From: Defluviicoccus sp.
GTDB lineage: Bacteria > Pseudomonadota > Alphaproteobacteria > Rhodospirillales > Defluviicoccaceae
Direction of reading: 5' to 3'
Assembly: GCA_029624735.1 (NCBI GenBank)
Contig: JARSSM010000019.1
Coordinates: forward strand, 62,001 to 126,000
DNA length: 64,000 nucleotides
Shown here piece by piece: positions 16,156-25,278 of this stretch. Within the stretch, counting starts at the first letter, position 1. Each line of letters starts with the position of its first letter. Under the pieces are notes generated by a model, which saw only the letters and a program-made list of their open reading frames with translations, had not been told where the DNA came from and ran no database searches. The translations under genes were made by a program, and so were the position numbers.

Positions 16156-16460
16156 TCCTTTGCCAACAAAGAATACTTAGGCTCGCGCACACAGCTCCTT
16201 GAACGCCTGAGCAATAACGAAGCGAGCTGAGAGCACGATCATAACCAAGCACCAATAGCCCCAAATGGAGGACGTTACTCAAGATCGCCTTGCCAGCGCT
16301 TGTCCTGCGTCCGCGTCTTCAGCCCCTTTTGGGGCTGTCGTTTTTTCCGCCAATGCCGAGGATGACGGCCGATTGTGGTTGGGACGGAGGTGGCGTCCGG
16401 CCGCGCCGCAACTTCAGGTGCGACGCAACGCGCCACGCGGACAATAACGGGGAGCGATCG
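16156..16460. other. Leader region of the EPS cluster
   Basis: 305 nt between the K+ channel and the sugar transferase gene. It contains one convincing intrinsic terminator (16321-16346) and no supported gene. I see no clear sigma-70 promoter; the AT-richer part at about 16195-16270 is the most likely location. Confidence 0.5.
16321..16346 (+). terminator. Intrinsic terminator upstream of the EPS cluster
   Basis: AGCCCC-TTTT-GGGGCT followed by GTCG and six T residues. It lies 166 nt after the K+ channel stop and 115 nt before the sugar transferase start. It may end the channel transcript or, if an EPS promoter lies upstream, act as an attenuator in the EPS leader. Confidence 0.75.
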
Positions 16461-17915
16461 ATGGACGGCTGGGGTACCCCATCTCTGGACGCGTCCGAGC
16501 GCCTTGGCCGACCACTGCGCCGTGACGCGCCGCTGAACAAGCTGATCGTGTGCGGCTCGGTCCTCGCCGGCGATGCGCTCGCACTCGCCGTCGCCGCCAG
16601 GGCCGCCTTTTGGGGCCGCTTTATCGGTGAAGACCCGCCGCTTCAGCCTTACCTGATGACGTTTGGCGGCGCAGCCCTCTTGCTCTTCCTCGCCTTTCGC
16701 CGCGCCGGCCTCTACCGGTTCGAGGTGGTTGCATCCTGGCCGCGGTGGACCGGGCGGCTGTTAGCCATGGTCGGCGCCGCGGCTGTGCTGTTGATCGCCT
16801 CGCTCTACCTCATGAAGCGCGGCGAAGATGTCTCGCGGGTCTGGCTGCTGACGACCTTTGCCGGCACGGCGGCGCTGATGCTGCTTCAGCGCGGTGTGCT
16901 GGCGTCGTTCGTGGCGCGGCGGGTGCAGCGGGGCACCTTCACGCGCTCGGTCGCAGTCGTCGGCGCCGGTGTGCAGGGCCGCCAGTTCCTCGAGCACCTG
17001 CAAAGCGAAGGTACCTTGTGGAAGCGTGTGGTCGGCGTGTTCGACGACCGCCGCACACGGCTTGAGGCGGCGCGCGGCACGCCCTTCCGCGGCGATCTCG
17101 GCGTTCTTGAAGACGACGTCCGGGCCGGCCGCATTGACGAGGTGATCATCACCCTGCCATGGAGCGCACGCAGCCGCATTGTGGCCATCGTCAATAGACT
17201 GCGCGATCTGCCGGTCGATATCTATCTCGGCTCCGATCTGATCGCCTACGCGTTGCCGGCGCACCAGCCGGGCCTGATCGCCGGAGTGCCGACCTTTCAC
17301 ATGGTGCGGGTACCGCTGTCCGGCCTGCGCCTCGCGATCAAGTGGGTCGAAGACAAGGTCCTCGCCTTCCTTCTGTTGATGCTGGTGTCGCCGGTTCTGC
17401 TGGCAATCGCGGTCGCAATCCGGATCGACAGCCCCGGCCCGATCCTGTTTCGCCAGAAGCGCTACGGCTTCAACAACGGTCCGATCACCGTGCTCAAGTT
17501 CCGCTCCATGCGGCACGAGGGCAAGGGGGCCCGCTTTCGCCAGGCGACTCGCGACGATGACCGGGTGACACGGATCGGCCGGTTCTTGCGCCAGTCGAGC
17601 CTGGATGAATTGCCGCAGCTCCTCAATGTGCTGAATGGATCGATGTCGCTGGTCGGCCCGCGGCCGCATCCGGTCGAGCTGAACGAGCAGTTTGCCGCCC
17701 TGATCGACGGCTACAACGGCCGTCACCGCGTCAAGCCGGGGATCACCGGCTGGGCCCAGGTCAACGGCTTCCGCGGCGAGACGGACACCATCGAGAAGAT
17801 GCAGGCGCGGATCGAACACGACGTCTGGTACATCGAGAACTGGTCGCTCTGGCTCGACCTGCGCATCCTCTTGATGACCGTCGCCAAGGGTCTCGTCCAC
17901 CCGCACGCGTACTGA
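16461..17915 (+). CDS. Undecaprenyl-phosphate sugar phosphotransferase (WcaJ/GumD type)
   Basis: 484-aa membrane enzyme expected to transfer a sugar-1-phosphate to undecaprenyl phosphate, the first committed step of repeat-unit assembly for an exopolysaccharide. The N-terminal part has several hydrophobic helices (about 25-140), followed by a CoA-binding-like Rossmann region (SVAVVGAGVQGRQFLEHL, about 165). The C-terminal bacterial sugar transferase domain starts with the membrane re-entrant segment near 300 and shows IDSPGPILFRQKRYGFNN, LKFRSMR, RIGRFLRQSSLDELPQ, SLVGPRPHP and RVKPGITGWAQVNG. The frame is open from 16290, but the ATG at 16461 has GGGGAG upstream and gives the normal N-terminus. 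Confidence 0.92.
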   Translation: MDGWGTPSLDASERLGRPLRRDAPLNKLIVCGSVLAGDALALAVAARAAFWGRFIGEDPPLQPYLMTFGGAALLLFLAFRRAGLYRFEVVASWPRWTGRLLAMVGAAAVLLIASLYLMKRGEDVSRVWLLTTFAGTAALMLLQRGVLASFVARRVQRGTFTRSVAVVGAGVQGRQFLEHLQSEGTLWKRVVGVFDDRRTRLEAARGTPFRGDLGVLEDDVRAGRIDEVIITLPWSARSRIVAIVNRLRDLPVDIYLGSDLIAYALPAHQPGLIAGVPTFHMVRVPLSGLRLAIKWVEDKVLAFLLLMLVSPVLLAIAVAIRIDSPGPILFRQKRYGFNNGPITVLKFRSMRHEGKGARFRQATRDDDRVTRIGRFLRQSSLDELPQLLNVLNGSMSLVGPRPHPVELNEQFAALIDGYNGRHRVKPGITGWAQVNGFRGETDTIEKMQARIEHDVWYIENWSLWLDLRILLMTVAKGLVHPHAY

Positions 17916-17919
17916 GCCG

Positions 17920-19302
17920 ATGACCGAGCCTGCCGCGATCGCGGTCCGTCCTGGCGACGACATCCAAGCCATTGTCGAAGCGCACCCCGCCGGCACGACG
18001 TACAGCCTGGCGCCGGGAGTGTACCGCAACCAGGCGATCAGCCCGAAAGCGGGCGACGTGTTTGAGGGACCTTCCGGCGACGACAAGGGCAGCGCCGTCC
18101 TTACGGGTGCGGTCGTCCTGACCGAGTTCACCCGCCGCGACGGTTGGTGGGTGGCGACGGACCAGACTCAGGACGGCCAGGTACACGGCGAATGCGATCC
18201 CGAGCATCCGCGCGCCGCCTACCCTGAGGACGTGTTCTTCGACGACGTTCCGCTCCTGCATGTGGCGGCCAAGGAAGATCTCAAGCCCGGCGCGTTCTTC
18301 TTCGACTATGAAGCCGACACGATCTACTTCGGCGACGATCCACACGGCCGCGAGGTCGAGGTGTCGACGACGCGCACGGCCTTCCTGCCGACGGCCGAGA
18401 ATGTCACCATCCGCAACCTGACGATCGAGAAGTACGCCATCCCCGCGCAGATGGGCGCGATCGGCGATCAGTATCCGGCCGCCGGGTGGGTCATCGAGAA
18501 CAACGAGATCCGCTACAACCATGGCATGGGCGTCGCCTTCGCCTCAAACGCGATCGTTCGCAACAATCACATCCATCACAACGGCCAGTCGGGCCTCGGC
18601 GGCAACGGCGAGAACGCCCTGATTGAGGGGAACGAACTTTCCTACAACAATTACGCGGGCTTCTCGCGCGATTGGGAGTGCGGCAACAAGCTGAGCAATC
18701 AGATCGGCACGTCCGTGATCGGAAATTACATTCATCACAACGATTGTACGGGCCTGTGGATCGATATTGACAATATTGATATGAAAATTGAGCGCAACAT
18801 TATTGAGTATAACGCTGGCAATGGCATCCAGTACGAGATTAGCTACCGAGGAAGCATTATAGACAACGTCGTACGGTATAACACAGATAACAAAAAAGGC
18901 TGGCTGTGGAACTCTCAAATCCTCATTCAGAACTCACAGGACATAGAGGTCCGCGGCAACACGGTGATCGTCCCGGAAACGGGCGGTAATGCCATCGGCC
19001 TGATCGAACAGGAGCGCGGCAGCGGACTGTTCGGCGAATACATCGTCAAGAACGTGCATGTGCACGATAACAATGTGACCTTCACGTCTCCGCTCGGCAT
19101 GGTCGGCGCTGGGGAAGATTCGGGCGACAGCGCCATTTTCACCGGCGAGAGAGGCAACGTTTTCTCGGACAACACATACAACGTTTCCGATCGCGATGCA
19201 CTGCACTGGTCGTGGGACGACCAGGACCTGTCCCTTTCCTCTCTAATTTACCTGTACGGCCAGGAAAGTGGGTCGGTGTTCGTTGATACACTTGCCTACT
19301 GA
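17920..19302 (+). CDS. Parallel beta-helix repeat protein
   Basis: 460-aa protein of the right-handed parallel beta-helix (pectate-lyase-like) fold. From about residue 160 it shows successive coils of the form VTIRNLTIE, WVIENNEIRYNHG, AIVRNNHIHHNGQSG, ALIEGNELSYNNYAG, SVIGNYIHHNDCTG, MKIERNIIEYNAGNG and SIIDNVVRYNTDN. Such proteins include polysaccharide lyases and epimerases; the EPS context suggests a role in modifying or depolymerising the polymer. No signal peptide is visible. It starts 4 nt after the sugar transferase stop. The codons for residues about 265-350 are strikingly AT-rich (about 41% GC by hand count at 18781-18900). Specific activity is unknown. Confidence 0.8.
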   Translation: MTEPAAIAVRPGDDIQAIVEAHPAGTTYSLAPGVYRNQAISPKAGDVFEGPSGDDKGSAVLTGAVVLTEFTRRDGWWVATDQTQDGQVHGECDPEHPRAAYPEDVFFDDVPLLHVAAKEDLKPGAFFFDYEADTIYFGDDPHGREVEVSTTRTAFLPTAENVTIRNLTIEKYAIPAQMGAIGDQYPAAGWVIENNEIRYNHGMGVAFASNAIVRNNHIHHNGQSGLGGNGENALIEGNELSYNNYAGFSRDWECGNKLSNQIGTSVIGNYIHHNDCTGLWIDIDNIDMKIERNIIEYNAGNGIQYEISYRGSIIDNVVRYNTDNKKGWLWNSQILIQNSQDIEVRGNTVIVPETGGNAIGLIEQERGSGLFGEYIVKNVHVHDNNVTFTSPLGMVGAGEDSGDSAIFTGERGNVFSDNTYNVSDRDALHWSWDDQDLSLSSLIYLYGQESGSVFVDTLAY

Positions 19303-19612
19303 AGGAACGAACGCAAGGCAGCCCCTAAAGCGGGGCGCGCGCGACGCCTCTTGCGAGGAACGGCGGCGCGCCTGCAGCCGCTTGAGGCGGTCGTCAATGA
19401 CCCATGTGGTCAATGCGCCGCACGGCCGGCCGTGCCACGATCGCGTCACGGGGGCGGTTGGCGGCTGGGGAACTTCTGCGCCAAAGCGCGAGGCTGGGGC
19501 AGAAGCTTAGACGATCGCGGGCGGTCGGGAACGGCGCTCGCCATCATGGGGAGATGCGGCCGGTTTCGCTTCGGGACCGCCGATTTCGGTGTCAACAGAT
19601 AGGGTTGCCGGC
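19303..19612. other. Gap inside the EPS cluster
   Basis: 310 nt between the beta-helix gene and the WecB-type transferase gene. Short open frames occur on both strands but have no ribosome-binding sites or recognisable products. I see no terminator or clear promoter. Confidence 0.4.
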
Positions 19613-20464
19613 ATGGGGCAGCACGCAGACGCACTCAACACCGCCACCGCAGCGATCGCCAAGGGAACGCTCACCGACAGGCCGCTCACCGACGGGCCGC
19701 CGCCAACCGTCAACGTCCTGGGCGTCGGCGTCAGCGCGATCAACATGGCGATCGCGGTCGCTGCGATCGAAGGCTGGATCGCGCGCCGGGAACGTCATTA
19801 CGTCACGATCACGGGTGTCCACGGCATCATGGAATGCCAGGACGACACCGAGCTCCGCGCCATCCACAATCGCGCCGGACTGGTCACGCCGGACGGCATG
19901 CCGCTGGTGTGGTTGAGCTGGCTGAAGGGCCGCGCGCATGTCGATCGGGTGTATGGGCCGGACCTGATGCTGGCCCTGTGCGAGCGCTCCTGCGAGCGCG
20001 GCTACCGGCACTTCTTCTATGGCGGCAATGACGGCGTGGCAGCGCAGCTTCGCGACCGGCTGGTTGCCCGCTATCCTTCCCTCAACATTGCAGGCATCTA
20101 CACGCCGCCATTCCGGCCACTGACGGAGGAGGAGGATGAGGCCGTGATCGCACGCATCAACGCATCGGGCGCCGATCTGGTCTGGGTCGGCCTCAGCACG
20201 CCGAAGCAGGAGCGCTGGATGGCCGCGCACTTGGGCCGTTTGCACGCAGCGGCAATGATTGGCGTCGGCGCCGCCTTCGACTTTCATGCCGGCCTCAAGC
20301 CGCAGGCGCCGCGCTGGATGCAGCGGGCGGGGCTCGAGTGGCTGTTCCGCGTCGTCTGCGAGCCGCGCCGGCTGGGCACCCGCTATCTCAAGAACAATCC
20401 GCGCTTCCTCGGGCTCATCGCGCTGCAGCTTCTCGGGCTCAAGCGCTATGCCGTAACGCGCTAG
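19613..20464 (+). CDS. WecB/TagA/CpsF family glycosyltransferase
   Basis: 283-aa GT26-type enzyme that would add an N-acetyl-mannosamine-type or related sugar to a polyprenyl-linked acceptor during polysaccharide assembly. Family landmarks are ITGVHGIMECQDD, AGLVTPDGMPLVWLSWL, RVYGPDLMLALCE, YRHFFYGGNDGVAAQL, GADLVWVGLSTPKQERWMA and MIGVGAAFDFHAGLKPQAPRWMQ. The ATG at 19613 is preceded by AGGG at 8-nt spacing; a GTG at 19589 in the same frame is possible but lacks a ribosome-binding site. The GT4 gene follows after 20 nt. Confidence 0.9.
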   Translation: MGQHADALNTATAAIAKGTLTDRPLTDGPPPTVNVLGVGVSAINMAIAVAAIEGWIARRERHYVTITGVHGIMECQDDTELRAIHNRAGLVTPDGMPLVWLSWLKGRAHVDRVYGPDLMLALCERSCERGYRHFFYGGNDGVAAQLRDRLVARYPSLNIAGIYTPPFRPLTEEEDEAVIARINASGADLVWVGLSTPKQERWMAAHLGRLHAAAMIGVGAAFDFHAGLKPQAPRWMQRAGLEWLFRVVCEPRRLGTRYLKNNPRFLGLIALQLLGLKRYAVTR

Positions 20465-20484
20465 CCAGCGTCGTCGGATTGTCC

Positions 20485-21708
20485 ATGCGCGTGCTTCTTG
20501 CCCATAATTCCTACCAGCAGAGCGGCGGTGAGGACGCTGTCGTCGCCAACGAGAGGGCCTTATTGGCCAACGCAGGCTGTGACGTCGATCTGCTCCACAT
20601 CCATAATGATGAGATCCAAAGCTTCTGGCACAAACTCTCGACGACGATCAATCTGACCCGGAGTGCCCGCGGCAAGAAGCTCATGGCGCGCGCGATCGAG
20701 TGCTTTCGGCCCGATGTCGTCCATGTGCACAACTTCTTTCCTTTGCTGACGGCATCCATCTACGACGCCTGCCGCGACGCAGGCGTCCCAGTCGTGCAAA
20801 CCCTGCACAATTACCGCGTGACCTGTGCGGGTGCGATGCTCTTTCGCGACGGCGGACCGTGCGAGGATTGCGTCCACGGTTCGCCCTACCAAGCGGCGGT
20901 GCACGGCTGTTACCGCGGCTCGCGCGCCGGATCGCTGGCGGTCGCACGGATGATCGACGTTCACCGGCGTAACAATACCTGGAACGCGCGGGTCGACCGC
21001 TTCATCGCGCTGACACGCTTCGCCAAGGGCCGCTACATTGCCGCCGGCATCGAGCCGGCGCGGATCGCGGTCAAGCCGAACTTCGTGCCGGACCCGGGCC
21101 GGATGCTGCCGGGCTCGCACCCGCGGCGCGCTGGCGCCCTGTTCGTCGCCAGGCTTGCACCGGAAAAGGGCCTGGGCACGCTGCTGAAGGCTTGGCAGGG
21201 ACTCTCGGTGCCGCTGACCATCATCGGCGACGGCCCGCTCAAGGATGTCGCGGTTGCCGGCAGCGGCGGGTCGATCACGTACCGCGGCAAGGAGCCGGCG
21301 CTTGAGGTCCGGGCAGCGATGCGCAGAGCGGCGTTCCTGGTCATGCCGTCGGAATCCTACGAGACCTTTGGCATGGTGAGCGTCGAAGCTTTTGCCAACG
21401 GCCTGCCCGTGATCGCGTCCCGTCTCGGCGCGATGGCGGAGATCATCACCGACGGAAAGAACGGCCTTCTGTTCAGGCCGGGCGATGCCGCCGACCTGGC
21501 GGACAAGGTGAGGTTCGTTGCCAGCCGCCCGGACGTTCTCAGGACCTTAAGCGAGGGGGCTCGGTCAACCTACGAAGCCCAGTACACACCGGAGGTCAAC
21601 CTCCGCGCCCTGATGGCGATCTACGAAGGCGTCGTCGCGGAACGCCACGGACGCAATCCTGCCCACGACCCCGTTGCCACGGCAAGGACGCGGCTTGCCG
21701 CGTCCTGA
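20485..21708 (+). CDS. GT4-family glycosyltransferase
   Basis: 407-aa retaining glycosyltransferase of the GT-B fold. The N-terminal domain starts MRVLLAHNSYQQSGGEDAVV, a common opening for EPS GT4 enzymes, and includes DVVHVHNFFPLLTASIYDAC. The donor-binding C-terminal domain has FVARLAPEKGLGTLLKAW, IIGDGPL and the EX7E-type segment MPSESYETFGMVSVEAFANGLPVIAS. A cysteine-rich stretch (GPCEDCVHGSPYQAAVHGC), typical of this subgroup, lies near residue 130. The frame is open further upstream, but the ATG at 20485 gives the canonical N-terminus. It is the last gene of the EPS run; acceptor and donor are not predictable. Confidence 0.9.
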   Translation: MRVLLAHNSYQQSGGEDAVVANERALLANAGCDVDLLHIHNDEIQSFWHKLSTTINLTRSARGKKLMARAIECFRPDVVHVHNFFPLLTASIYDACRDAGVPVVQTLHNYRVTCAGAMLFRDGGPCEDCVHGSPYQAAVHGCYRGSRAGSLAVARMIDVHRRNNTWNARVDRFIALTRFAKGRYIAAGIEPARIAVKPNFVPDPGRMLPGSHPRRAGALFVARLAPEKGLGTLLKAWQGLSVPLTIIGDGPLKDVAVAGSGGSITYRGKEPALEVRAAMRRAAFLVMPSESYETFGMVSVEAFANGLPVIASRLGAMAEIITDGKNGLLFRPGDAADLADKVRFVASRPDVLRTLSEGARSTYEAQYTPEVNLRALMAIYEGVVAERHGRNPAHDPVATARTRLAAS

Positions 21709-21760
21709 GACCGGCCACACGCAGCGCCACCACTGCAGCCGCCCAGACTTCGCCTTCGGC

Positions 21761-22507
21761 TCATTGGCTGCGGGCGCAAAAGCGCAAGCGAACGTAGTCG
21801 GCCTGCCAAGTACCGTCGGCGGCATTCAGCGTGCAGCTTGCCAGCTTGGCAATGCGCGCACGCAGCCGCAACGCCTGCGCGGCGGACACGGCGTTGAGGA
21901 AGGGGCCAGCGAACGTATCGAGCCATCCTTCAATGCCGGTCGGCAGTGGCGTCGGACGCGCAAAGAGCACGATCGTGTCGACAGCGAAGCCCGCTGCTTC
22001 AAGCTTGCAGCGGTACTCTTCGGCAGAGGGGAAATACCAGGGGTCGAGCGCGGCGGGATCGATGCCCTCCTCGGCCAGCGCCGCCGCGATCGCCGCGCGA
22101 ACGGCCGCGACGTTGCCCTGCCCGCCCATTTCACCGACGAAGCGGCCACCGCGGCGCAACGCCCGATGGACACCGACGAGCACGCGATCAGGCTCTCGCA
22201 TCCAGTGCAGCGCCGCGTTCGAGAACACCGCATCGAACGCGTGCGAAAAATCGAGAGCGTGCCCATCCGCCACGCGTGCGTCCACGCCACGCCGCCGGGC
22301 GGCCGCAACCATGTCGGCCGACGCATCGACACCGATCACGCGTGCCCCGGCGGCGGCGATCTGCTCGCTCAGCACGCCGTCGCCACAGCCGAGATCGAGG
22401 ATGTCCTCGCCGGGCTTTGGATCGAGCAACGCCAGAACGTCAGCGCCGAAGGCCGGAACGTAAGCGGCATTTTCGGCGTAGGTAGCGGCTGACCACTGCT
22501 GTGACAT
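21761..22507 (-). CDS. Class I SAM-dependent methyltransferase
   Basis: 248-aa methyltransferase resembling the trans-aconitate methyltransferase group. Motif I is ILDLGCGDGVLSEQIAAAG near residue 35, followed by VIGVDASADMVAAARRRG, a DAVFSNAALHWM segment and GGRFVGEMGGQGNVAAV. Substrate unknown. The ATG at 22505-22507 is preceded by GAGAGG; the open frame continues upstream with non-protein-like composition. It is convergent with the EPS genes, so it is probably not part of that cluster. Confidence 0.85.
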   Translation of the reverse strand: MSQQWSAATYAENAAYVPAFGADVLALLDPKPGEDILDLGCGDGVLSEQIAAAGARVIGVDASADMVAAARRRGVDARVADGHALDFSHAFDAVFSNAALHWMREPDRVLVGVHRALRRGGRFVGEMGGQGNVAAVRAAIAAALAEEGIDPAALDPWYFPSAEEYRCKLEAAGFAVDTIVLFARPTPLPTGIEGWLDTFAGPFLNAVSAAQALRLRARIAKLASCTLNAADGTWQADYVRLRFCARSQ

Positions 22508-22613
22508 CGAAGCCTCTCTGCGCGATGGCCCGAACGCCGTCACCCCGCCGCTGAGCGCGCGCTCACGAGCCCAAAGAAACGGCCGCGCGCTCCACGACAA
22601 CGCGAACGACGCG

Positions 22614-23273
22614 TCAGGGGCGGGCGTCGCCCAGCCAGCGGGCGCGGATCTCCTGATGGTGGAGCTGGAACCACTGCAGGCCGATGAGCGCGGTGGCGTT
22701 GTTGATCCGCCCCTCCTCCAGCCAGCGAAACGCGTCCGCGCTGGGTACGACGAGGACACGGATGTCCTCGTGCTCGTGCGCCAGGCCATGCACGCTGCCG
22801 CTCGCAGGCGCACGCACACGCCCGCAGTAAAGCCAGATGGTTTCGCTGCTGACGCCCGGCGTCAGGACGAAGTGGCAGACGGGGATCAGATCGGTGATCT
22901 CGCACCCAGCCTCCTCGACCGCTTCCCGCGTCGCCACCGCTTCCGGCGTTTCGTCCGTATCGATGATGCCGGCAACGATCTCGATCAGCCACGGATCGAT
23001 CGCTGCGTTGACTTGGCTCGACTGCCGGGCCGCCAGCGCACCGACGCGGAACTGCTCGATCAGCACCAGCACGTCGCGCTCCGGATCGTAAAGGATCACG
23101 GCAACCGCGTGCCCGCGGTCGAACACCTCGCGCAAGAAGGGCTGGCTCCAGCCACCGCCGAACAGGCGATGGCGGAGCCGGTAGCGGTCGACGCGAAAGT
23201 AGCCCTGGAACACGGGCACCTGTTCCAGGACCTCGATGTCGCTCTCGTTCATGCCCGAAAGGGCATCCGTCAT
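22614..23273 (-). CDS. NUDIX hydrolase, ADP-ribose pyrophosphatase-like
   Basis: 219-aa Mg-dependent NUDIX enzyme, most like the NudF/ADP-ribose diphosphatase group. The NUDIX box runs about 102-124, beginning GIIDTDETPEAV and ending REAVEEAGCE, with all catalytic positions intact. The upstream region YFRVDRYRLRHRLFGGGWS and the downstream LTPGVSSETIWLYCGRV and HEHEDIRVLVV segments fit that subgroup. Its ATG lies 2 nt after the mscL stop, so the two genes form an operon. Confidence 0.9.
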   Translation of the reverse strand: MTDALSGMNESDIEVLEQVPVFQGYFRVDRYRLRHRLFGGGWSQPFLREVFDRGHAVAVILYDPERDVLVLIEQFRVGALAARQSSQVNAAIDPWLIEIVAGIIDTDETPEAVATREAVEEAGCEITDLIPVCHFVLTPGVSSETIWLYCGRVRAPASGSVHGLAHEHEDIRVLVVPSADAFRWLEEGRINNATALIGLQWFQLHHQEIRARWLGDARP

Positions 23274-23275
23274 GA

Positions 23276-23713
23276 TCAGCGGCCCTTTTCTTTCAGGATA
23301 TCGCGGATTTCTTCCAGCAGCACTTGCTCGGCCGGCGGCGGCGGCGGTGCGGCGTCGGCTTCGTCGACACCGCCAAATTCCTTCAAGCGGTTGATCCACT
23401 TGATGAGCAAGAACACGGCAAAGGCGACGATGGTGAAGTGGATACAGGCGTTGATAAACACACCGTAGCCGATGACAGGGGCGCCCGCATCTTTCGCCGC
23501 CTGCAACGTCGCGTAAGGTTCACCCGTGAGGTTGATGAACAGGCCGGAAAAGTCAACCTTCCCCAGCATCCAGCCGATCGGCGGCATGATGACGTCCTCC
23601 ACCAGGGACGCAACGATCTTGCCGAAGGCGGCGCCGATGATAATGCCGACCGCCATGTCGACGACATTGCCCTTCATGGCAAACTGACGGAACTCGGTCA
23701 AGAACCCGGCCAT
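23276..23713 (-). CDS. mscL: Large-conductance mechanosensitive channel
   Basis: 145-aa MscL, the emergency valve that opens under hypo-osmotic membrane tension. The N-terminal amphipathic helix and TM1 ([18 protein letters not shown] followed by [19 protein letters not shown]) are canonical, including the glycine/alanine pore-lining run. TM2 is [19 protein letters not shown] near residue 90. The cytoplasmic helix ends [13 protein letters not shown], preceded by a proline-rich linker. The length is normal for the family. It is co-transcribed with the NUDIX gene. Confidence 0.97.
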   Translation of the reverse strand: MAGFLTEFRQFAMKGNVVDMAVGIIIGAAFGKIVASLVEDVIMPPIGWMLGKVDFSGLFINLTGEPYATLQAAKDAGAPVIGYGVFINACIHFTIVAFAVFLLIKWINRLKEFGGVDEADAAPPPPPAEQVLLEEIRDILKEKGR

Positions 23714-24119
23714 TGCCAGTGCTCCTTGCTGCTGCGATGAAAGCCCTTACCCCTCCGGACAGACCGCAGAGTCACGCCGCATGCGTGTGCTGCCCGGAAA
23801 GCGCACGCTGGGAACGGAAACGCCGAAGCCCTCACAACGCGACTGACGTGCCCGCCGCGGCGGGATTGAGGCCCGCGTCAGGCAGTGCACATCGTAAGGG
23901 CTCCGCGCGCCCTCGTACAAGCGTTCTGCCGTCTGCGGCGACCCCCAGGAGGGCTACGACGGCGGGAGGGTTACGGTCTGTGCTTCAGCGCGTCGCCCGC
24001 CCGCCGCGCACGGAACGCTGTTGGCGATGGGGCAGGAAACCGCTAGTGTCCGCCGGCCCCTGACAGGGGGGAACGGCGCCGGGTCGGCAGGGGAACGAAC
24101 CGACTAAGGAGATCGCGCG
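23714..24119. other. Intergenic region between mscL and potF
   Basis: 406 nt between divergent units, expected to hold promoters for both. It is GC-rich with short hairpins (for example CCCCT-GAC-AGGGG at about 24055). I find no gene and no confident promoter. AAGGAG at 24106-24111 is the potF ribosome-binding site. Confidence 0.4.
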
Positions 24120-25214
24120 ATGGCGAAGTGGGTACGGCTGCTCCTCGGTCTTGCCTTGGTGATGGTGCTGGCGTCACCCCTGTTCGCAAAAGAGCAGGTG
24201 GTGCGGGTCTACAATTGGTCCGACTACATTGATGAGACCGTTCTCGACGACTTCACGCGCGAGACCGGCATCAAGGTCGTCTACGATGTCTACGATTCCA
24301 ATGAGATCCTCGAAACCAAGCTGCTGACGGGCAAGTCGGGCTACGATGTCGTCTTCCCCAGCGGCAACTTCCTTGCCCGCCAGATCAAGGCCGGCGTGTT
24401 TCAGAAGCTGGACCGCGCCCAGCTGCCAAACTGGAAGAACCTCGATCCGCAAATCATGAAGCGGGTCGAAGGCTATGATCCGGGGAACCTTTACGGCGTC
24501 GTCTACATGTGGGGCACGACCGGGATCGCGTATAACGACAAGCTCGTCAAGGCGCGCATGGCCGACGCACCGGTCAATTCCTGGTCGCTCGTTTTCGATC
24601 CTGCGATCACCAAGACCTTCGCCGACTGCGGCATCTTCATGCTCGATGCGCCCGACGAGATGGTGCCCGCCGTCCTCAACATCCTCGGCGAAAACCCGGA
24701 TTCCAAGGACCCCAAGGTGCTCGCCAAGGCCGAGCCGGTGTTGATGGGGGTCCGGCCGTACGTGCGCAAGTTCCATTCGTCGGAAACGATCAACGCGATC
24801 GCCAACGGCGACATCTGCCTCGCCGTCATGTGGTCCGGCGATGCCGGGATCGCCGCCAGCCGGGCCGAAGAGGCGGGTAAGGACTATAAGGTGCGTTTCT
24901 CGATCCCGAAGGAGGGGGCGCAGATGTGGTTCGATCTGATGGCGATCCCGAAGGACGCCCCGAACCCACAGGCCGCGCATGCCTTCATCAACTTCCTGAT
25001 GCGCCCGGAGATCATCGCCCGCGCCAGCAACGTCGTCACCTACGCGAACGCGAACGCCGCCGCCAAGCCGTTCATGAACAAGGAAATCGTCGACAATCCG
25101 GTGGTCTACCCGCCCCCGGACGTGCAGGCGAAGCTGTTCGTCATCACGCCCTTCGATCAGGCGTCGCAGCGGACGCTGACGCGGCTGTGGCAGAAAGTGA
25201 AGTCCGGCCGGTGA
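24120..25214 (+). CDS. potF: Polyamine ABC transporter, periplasmic binding protein
   Basis: 364-aa PotF/PotD-type substrate-binding protein. A signal peptide (residues about 1-23, ending SPLFA) precedes the mature start VVRVYNWSDYIDETVLDDF, a hallmark of this family. Ligand-box residues appear in YDVVFPSGNFLARQI, YMWGTTGIAYN and AVMWSGDAGIAA. The order binding protein, ATPase, permease, permease matches E. coli potFGHI, which imports putrescine. Specificity between putrescine, spermidine and homospermidine cannot be read directly. Confidence 0.93.
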   Translation: MAKWVRLLLGLALVMVLASPLFAKEQVVRVYNWSDYIDETVLDDFTRETGIKVVYDVYDSNEILETKLLTGKSGYDVVFPSGNFLARQIKAGVFQKLDRAQLPNWKNLDPQIMKRVEGYDPGNLYGVVYMWGTTGIAYNDKLVKARMADAPVNSWSLVFDPAITKTFADCGIFMLDAPDEMVPAVLNILGENPDSKDPKVLAKAEPVLMGVRPYVRKFHSSETINAIANGDICLAVMWSGDAGIAASRAEEAGKDYKVRFSIPKEGAQMWFDLMAIPKDAPNPQAAHAFINFLMRPEIIARASNVVTYANANAAAKPFMNKEIVDNPVVYPPPDVQAKLFVITPFDQASQRTLTRLWQKVKSGR

Positions 25215-25278
25215 GCCGCCGTCACTGCGCCTGCACCGGCGGCCGGCCGCGTGCCGGGCGCGTCTAGAGGCTTGAGCC

